A DNA stretch of 9,911 nucleotides from Calditrichaceae bacterium (GTDB lineage: Bacteria; Calditrichota; Calditrichia; Calditrichales; Calditrichaceae): the NCBI GenBank assembly GCA_030622395.1, contig JAUXGF010000061.1:1-9911 (forward strand), read 5' to 3'. The notes below the pieces were generated by a model that was not told where the DNA came from, ran no database searches, and saw only the letters and a program-made list of their open reading frames with translations. Both the position numbers and the translations under genes were made by a program. Shown here one piece after another: positions 7,019-9,911 of the stretch (position 1 is its first letter; each line of letters opens with the position of its first letter).

Positions 7019-7092
7019 AAGAAAAAGAAATTATATATATAATCAGTTATTTAAGGTTTCCGGAGGAAACAGTGCGGATGATTTTGGAATAA
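7015..7092 (+). CDS. Possible 25-residue ORF overlapping the permease stop (ATGA)
   Basis: An ATG at 7015 overlaps the permease TGA at 7016-7018 in the classic ATGA arrangement and opens a frame to TAA at 7090-7092. The product would be MKEKEIIYIISYLRFPEETV followed by RMILE. It is short and resembles nothing I recognise. It could be a coupled small protein, the decayed start of a once longer third gene, or chance. The overlap geometry is the only positive evidence. Confidence 0.25.
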   Translation: MKEKEIIYIISYLRFPEETVRMILE

Positions 7093-7101
7093 CTCTTATA
7101 C

Positions 7102-7194
7102 AACACGGATAACGCGGATAACACTGATTCCTACTGATTTATAATATCTAAAAAACTTTATGGTAATCCGCGTGATCAGAGCAATCTGTGTTCT
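7102..7194. repeat. Inverted repeat of the ACACGGATAAC type between convergent operons
   Basis: The left arm (7102-7128) has direct sub-repeats: AACACGGAT, AACGCGGAT, AACACTGAT. The right arm (7164-7194) reads AATCCGCGTGATCAGAGCAATCTGTGTTC, the diverged inverse, with about 35 AT-rich bases between. I recognise it as an interspersed palindromic intergenic element seen in many environmental bacterial genomes. It lies where the + strand permease genes and the - strand ABC genes converge, so a role at transcript ends is possible. There is no typical T-run. Confidence 0.6.
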
Positions 7195-7241
7195 ATTAAA
7201 GTTTAAATACCCTTGGCTAATATTTTATAGAATAAAACTGT

Positions 7242-8753
7242 TTACACATAATTCAAATAATAGACATGATCTTCATCTACTACGCTGTCAAAAATTTCTT
7301 CATTATGAGAAATCATTAACAAGCCCTTACCTTCCATCCTCTTTTTTTCTAAGATAGCTAAAATCTTTTTGATACTGTTAAAATCCAAACCGTTTAACGG
7401 CTCATCCAAAATGATTAAATCTGCGTCCAAAATTAAAGCGCGCAATAAATTTAAACGTTGTTTCTGCCCGCCGCTTAAAAAGGCGGTTTTTTTATTTAAA
7501 AACGAATCGCTCACGCCGTTGTCAAATAATTCTTTTAGCTTAAATTTTAAAATATTAGCCGTCAGTTTTTTTGATGTTTTAAGTCCCGCAAATATATCTT
7601 TTACGCCGGCGTTCAAATTAAGCGCTTCGTCGGCGTGTTGAAATACCAAAGAGGCTTTTTTACCCCAGATACGTTTTTGCCAGAATTTCCTTGTTTTCTT
7701 TTCTGTAATCTTAAAGCCGCTTAAATTAAGATGAAGTTTTTTTGCCGGTATTAAACCCATTACTATTTTTGCCAAAGTTGTCTTGCCCACGCCGCTCGCC
7801 GCTTTTAAATATATTAATTCACCACGACGAATAACCAGCGGCGCAGGCATTGTGTGTCCGGCGTCTTTGTATATGGAAAACCGCCGCCCAAAAACTTCAA
7901 AACCGTTTTCCAATTTTAACAGCGTTTTATTTGGACTGGATTTAATTTCCTGCAAATCGTGAGTTTTGCGTCTCGTTCTGTCAAGCCAGTTTAAATACTC
8001 TTCCGCGTAAAAATCATTTAAACTCACCGACGCTTCGTCCTTTCGAACCAGTTCCATAAAATGGATGCGCTCTAACAGATGCGGGTATTTTCTGTAAACC
8101 TCGCTTATGATAGAATAATCATGAGTAATGATCAGCGTTGTGAATGGTTTTTGCCTGTATTTTTCAAATAATATATTTAAAAATAAATTACGGTAGTTGT
8201 TATCCAGGCTGCCCGTTGGTTCGTCAAAAACAAAAAAGGTCGGCAAGGAAGGATTATTTTGATTTGATAAAACATTGATCTTTTTAAAAGCCATAGCTAA
8301 AAGTATGCGTTGCTTTTCACCGCCGCTCGGACGGTAAGGTTTGGGATAAATATTAAGTATCTTTTTTATGGAGCTGTCATTTGTTGTATTCCACAGGCGG
8401 GATAAAATCTCTTGTTCATTTTTAGCATAAATAAGACTGCCTTCAGCCAATTGCTTTTTTAATTTCAAAAGAGGATTCAAATGAGAAGACGGCTCCTGGA
8501 AAACAAAGAAACTGTTTTTTTTAATTTCCTTTGTCAGCGCTTCATTTAAATAATCTTGGTAATTTTTACTATTTATATTTATCTGCAACTCATCCGGATC
8601 AAGCAGTCCGTATATTGCTTTGGAGATCATTGACTTGCCGATACCGGATTCGCCGAATAAAAAAGTCACCCCATTCTGCGGAATAGTAAAATTGTCGATC
8701 GCCGCAATTGTTCTATGTCTGTCACGAATGTGAATGTTATATTTTAAGTTCAT
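7242..8753 (-). CDS. Dipeptide/nickel-type ABC transporter ATPase with two fused nucleotide-binding domains
   Basis: This 503-residue protein carries two ABC ATPase domains in tandem, like fused DppD-DppF (GsiA-type) proteins. Domain 1 (about 1-235): Walker A GESGIGKS 34-41, Q-loop FQEPSSHLNP from 85, signature degenerated to PSGGEKQR (142-149), Walker B FFVFDEPT 173-180, His211. Domain 2 (about 278-503): Walker A starting with Ala instead of Gly (AASGVGKT 318-325), Q-loop FQHADEALNLN from 371, intact LSGGQKQR 426-433, Walker B LIILDEP 446-452, His483. The 'FQ-x-P-x-x-x-LNP' context is characteristic of the peptide/nickel (PepT) importer family. The C-terminal zinc- or peptide-type 'oligo_HPY' extension usual after DppD domains is not recognisable. 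It starts at ATG 8753-8751, overlapping the permease stop by 4 bp (ATGA), so the two are translationally coupled. The substrate is unknown. Confidence 0.92.
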   Translation of the reverse strand: MNLKYNIHIRDRHRTIAAIDNFTIPQNGVTFLFGESGIGKSMISKAIYGLLDPDELQININSKNYQDYLNEALTKEIKKNSFFVFQEPSSHLNPLLKLKKQLAEGSLIYAKNEQEILSRLWNTTNDSSIKKILNIYPKPYRPSGGEKQRILLAMAFKKINVLSNQNNPSLPTFFVFDEPTGSLDNNYRNLFLNILFEKYRQKPFTTLIITHDYSIISEVYRKYPHLLERIHFMELVRKDEASVSLNDFYAEEYLNWLDRTRRKTHDLQEIKSSPNKTLLKLENGFEVFGRRFSIYKDAGHTMPAPLVIRRGELIYLKAASGVGKTTLAKIVMGLIPAKKLHLNLSGFKITEKKTRKFWQKRIWGKKASLVFQHADEALNLNAGVKDIFAGLKTSKKLTANILKFKLKELFDNGVSDSFLNKKTAFLSGGQKQRLNLLRALILDADLIILDEPLNGLDFNSIKKILAILEKKRMEGKGLLMISHNEEIFDSVVDEDHVYYLNYV

Positions 8754-9622
8754 AAACGGAATCTCTCGGCAAATCCATCGGAAATTTTATAGATACAAAT
8801 CAAAGTAAATACAATTAAAAAAGCTACGGTAACGCCCTGCAAATGCTCAAAAAATATTTTGCCGATATAACCCGGATTAGTGATCGTGTTGCCAATAGCT
8901 AAAATATCCTGTTTGCTGTCAATCTTTGCCAGCAGGCTGCCTAAGGTTACGGGCAAATTAACCGAGCTTACATCCGTAGAAAGTCCCACGGAAATAATAA
9001 AATCGATACTGCATTGTAAAAAAACGGCTGCGCCAAATAAGGCGATCAATTTATTAAAAATATGCGCCCGGCTGTTTTTCCATAAAATATCATAATTGAT
9101 AATGCGCCTTTCCTTTATGCCGCAAACCAGCATGGCGTTATAAAAATCGAGTTTTTTATAATGATTGATTCTCTCACGCATTAAATCAACCATTTCTAAA
9201 AAGACAAACAGGCTCATTATAAAAGCAATTAAAAGTATAATATAAAACTTATTTTGCAGGAGATTTTTTTCTATTAAATATGTAATCCAAACGTAACCAA
9301 ATAAAATGCCTACAATTTGCGGGATAGAACGGATTAAATTTAAAAAGAATGCGGCGGTAAAATATCCTGTTTGATATTTTTTCGACTCTAATGCATTTAA
9401 GCTTATTGCAATAAACCAGCTTAATATTAAAGTAAATAAAATAACCAGAAAGGATATTAAAAACGTATTTAGAAATCCCGCCTCTATTTGTTTTAAAGCC
9501 GGCAAATTTAAAAATAAGTTATTCCACAACCAGACTATAGCAATAACCGACAGCCAAATAATAAACCACAGTTTATCTTTTTGTGAATAAATCTCAGAAG
9601 ATATTCTTTTCATTTTCCCCAT
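8750..9622 (-). CDS. DppC-like ABC transporter permease
   Basis: About 290 residues from ATG at 9622 (MGKMKRISSE). The frame extends to a TTG at 9634, but ATG 9622 has a GGA 7 bp upstream and a TATAAT box at a fitting distance, so I prefer it; ATG 9613 is also possible. About six membrane segments: near residues 15-35, 50-75, 88-115, 127-147, 185-215 and 260-280. The cytoplasmic EAA-type loop is visible in 'FYNAMLVCGIKERRIINYDILWKN' followed by 'FGAAVFLQCSIDFIISVGLS', matching the DppC pattern 'Y-x-x-A-x-x-x-G-x-x-x-x-R-I-I-x-x-x-I-L', then 'ail-x-x-x-lsFlglGls'. With the fused ATPase directly downstream, the pair forms an ABC transporter core. No DppB-type permease or solute-binding protein gene is in the window; genes beyond 9911 could supply them. 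The segment 'LIRSIPQIVGILFGY' slightly recalls phosphonate-type permeases, but the ATPase argues for the peptide family. Confidence 0.87.
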   Translation of the reverse strand: MGKMKRISSEIYSQKDKLWFIIWLSVIAIVWLWNNLFLNLPALKQIEAGFLNTFLISFLVILFTLILSWFIAISLNALESKKYQTGYFTAAFFLNLIRSIPQIVGILFGYVWITYLIEKNLLQNKFYIILLIAFIMSLFVFLEMVDLMRERINHYKKLDFYNAMLVCGIKERRIINYDILWKNSRAHIFNKLIALFGAAVFLQCSIDFIISVGLSTDVSSVNLPVTLGSLLAKIDSKQDILAIGNTITNPGYIGKIFFEHLQGVTVAFLIVFTLICIYKISDGFAERFRL

Positions 9623-9648
9623 AATTGATTCCAATGAAATGGGTTGTA

Positions 9649-9654
9649 ATTATA
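9649..9654 (-). promoter_or_regulatory. Candidate -10 box (TATAAT) of the ABC operon
   Basis: On the - strand TATAAT occurs exactly, 26 bp before the preferred ATG at 9622. A start about 7 bp downstream would leave a leader of about 20 bp. No good -35 is found at 16-18 bp spacing; that region is taken up by the palindrome at 9660-9688. In AT-rich DNA such a hexamer can occur by chance. Confidence 0.35.
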
Positions 9655-9659
9655 GGCAT

Positions 9660-9688
9660 GTAAAGGCGACCTGCTCGGTCGTCTCTAC
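9660..9688. repeat. Imperfect palindrome GTAAAGGCGACC...GGTCGTCTCTAC
   Basis: Arms 9660-9671 and 9677-9688 match at 10 of 12 positions around a 5-base loop (TGCTC). It resembles the dispersed 'GTAGGGGCGACC' REP-like repeat found in many environmental bacteria. It sits just upstream of the -10 box of the ABC operon. It may be an attenuating or insulating hairpin, or simply a selfish repeat. Confidence 0.55.
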
Positions 9689-9721
9689 AATCCCGGTTTT
9701 GCCCCCACAATATTTTCCCCT

Positions 9722-9755
9722 CGTATCAGAGTTAAGCGCAGCGGTCTCTGATACG
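9722..9755. repeat. Inverted repeat CGTATCAGAG...CTCTGATACG
   Basis: A perfect 10-bp inverted repeat (9722-9731 and 9746-9755) surrounds a 14-base loop TTAAGCGCAGCGGT. It is GC-richer than its surroundings and unrelated in sequence to the neighbouring palindrome. The stretch 9689-9911 shows no coding signal on either strand; this repeat and the one at 9876-9897 are its main recognisable contents. Confidence 0.55.
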
Positions 9756-9875
9756 TGATGGCGTTGGCAGGAATTCATCTATCCTACGCCTTACTCCAAT
9801 CTTTTAATCTGTTCACGAAGTGATCCCCCGGGGAATCTTTTTTTCTTACTTCCTAATTCCTACTTCCCAATTCCT

Positions 9876-9897
9876 GCCCTTCGGCTAAGCTCAGGGC
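9876..9897. repeat. Short palindromic repeat GCCCTTCGGCTAAGCTCAGGGC
   Basis: GCCCT (9876-9880) pairs with AGGGC (9893-9897) around TCGGCTAAGCTC. The sequence is of the widely dispersed 'CCCTTCGGCTACGCTCAGGG' type seen in intergenic regions of many bacteria. The preceding bases 9850-9874 are a short near-tandem repeat of TTCCTAATTCC / TTCCCAATTCC. The element runs close to the window end and may continue beyond it. Confidence 0.45.
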
Positions 9898-9911
9898 GCC
9901 GCTTCTCGCGC

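Noticed and set aside
7102..7128. AACACGGAT / AACGCGGAT / AACACTGAT sub-repeats as a CRISPR-like array
   Set aside because: The units are about 9 bp, directly adjacent and without spacers, and they form one arm of an inverted repeat.
7160..7357. A 65-codon + strand frame over the convergent spacer and the end of the ATPase gene
   Set aside because: It is half repeat sequence and half antisense of the ATPase C-terminus, with no support as a gene.
9822..9844. GATCCCCCGGGGAATC followed by seven T residues as an intrinsic terminator
   Set aside because: The palindrome is nearly gapless, so a hairpin would have a tiny loop and a 5-6 bp stem with a mismatch, and no + strand gene precedes it.

Overview
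The window is AT-rich DNA from a Gram-negative bacterium. Outer-membrane lipid-transport genes, a lipobox lipoprotein and a beta-barrel-like secreted protein show the two membranes. Most starts lack a convincing Shine-Dalgarno sequence, the helix-hairpin-helix/barrel protein is of a kind I associate with Bacteroidota-type genomes, and intergenic palindromes beginning GTCATTTCGA are common in such genomes. I infer the Bacteroidota/FCB superphylum (Bacteroidota, Ignavibacteria, Calditrichota or a candidate phylum nearby). I cannot name a genus.

Region 1 (2-3131, + strand) is a compact lipid-transport operon: the C-terminal part of an MCE (MlaD-like) substrate-binding protein, a PqiC-like auxiliary lipoprotein, a STAS-MlaE fused permease and the MlaF-type ATPase. 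Together they would move phospholipids or similar hydrophobic substrates between the inner and outer membranes. The auxiliary lipoprotein and the N-terminal STAS domain replace what in E. coli are MlaA/MlaC-type partners and a separate MlaB.

Region 2 (3132-5382) has a 304-bp spacer with three copies of an interspersed palindromic repeat. A gene for a secreted protein follows, with an N-terminal helix-hairpin-helix domain and a long beta-rich barrel-like remainder.

Region 3 (5393-6074) is the 3' remnant of an IS4-family transposase, broken by 5' truncation, an in-frame stop and a frameshift. A spacer with AT-rich hairpins follows.

Region 4 (6075-7092, + strand) has two overlapping half-size permease genes that match the two halves of the YraQ/ArsP-like (DUF318) permease family, plus a possible 25-residue ORF coupled to them. 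An inverted repeat (about 7102-7194) separates this unit from the convergent genes on the other strand.

Region 5 (9622-7242, - strand) is a two-gene operon for a dipeptide/nickel-type ABC transporter: one DppC-like permease and one protein with two fused ATPase domains. No solute-binding protein or second permease is visible. Upstream, 9635-9911 has no gene but holds several unrelated palindromic elements, one overlapping the probable promoter.

No tRNA, rRNA, CRISPR array or riboswitch was recognised. The genes look like ordinary transport functions. The least explained are the split permease pair, the reduced peptide-type ABC system and the helix-hairpin-helix/barrel protein.
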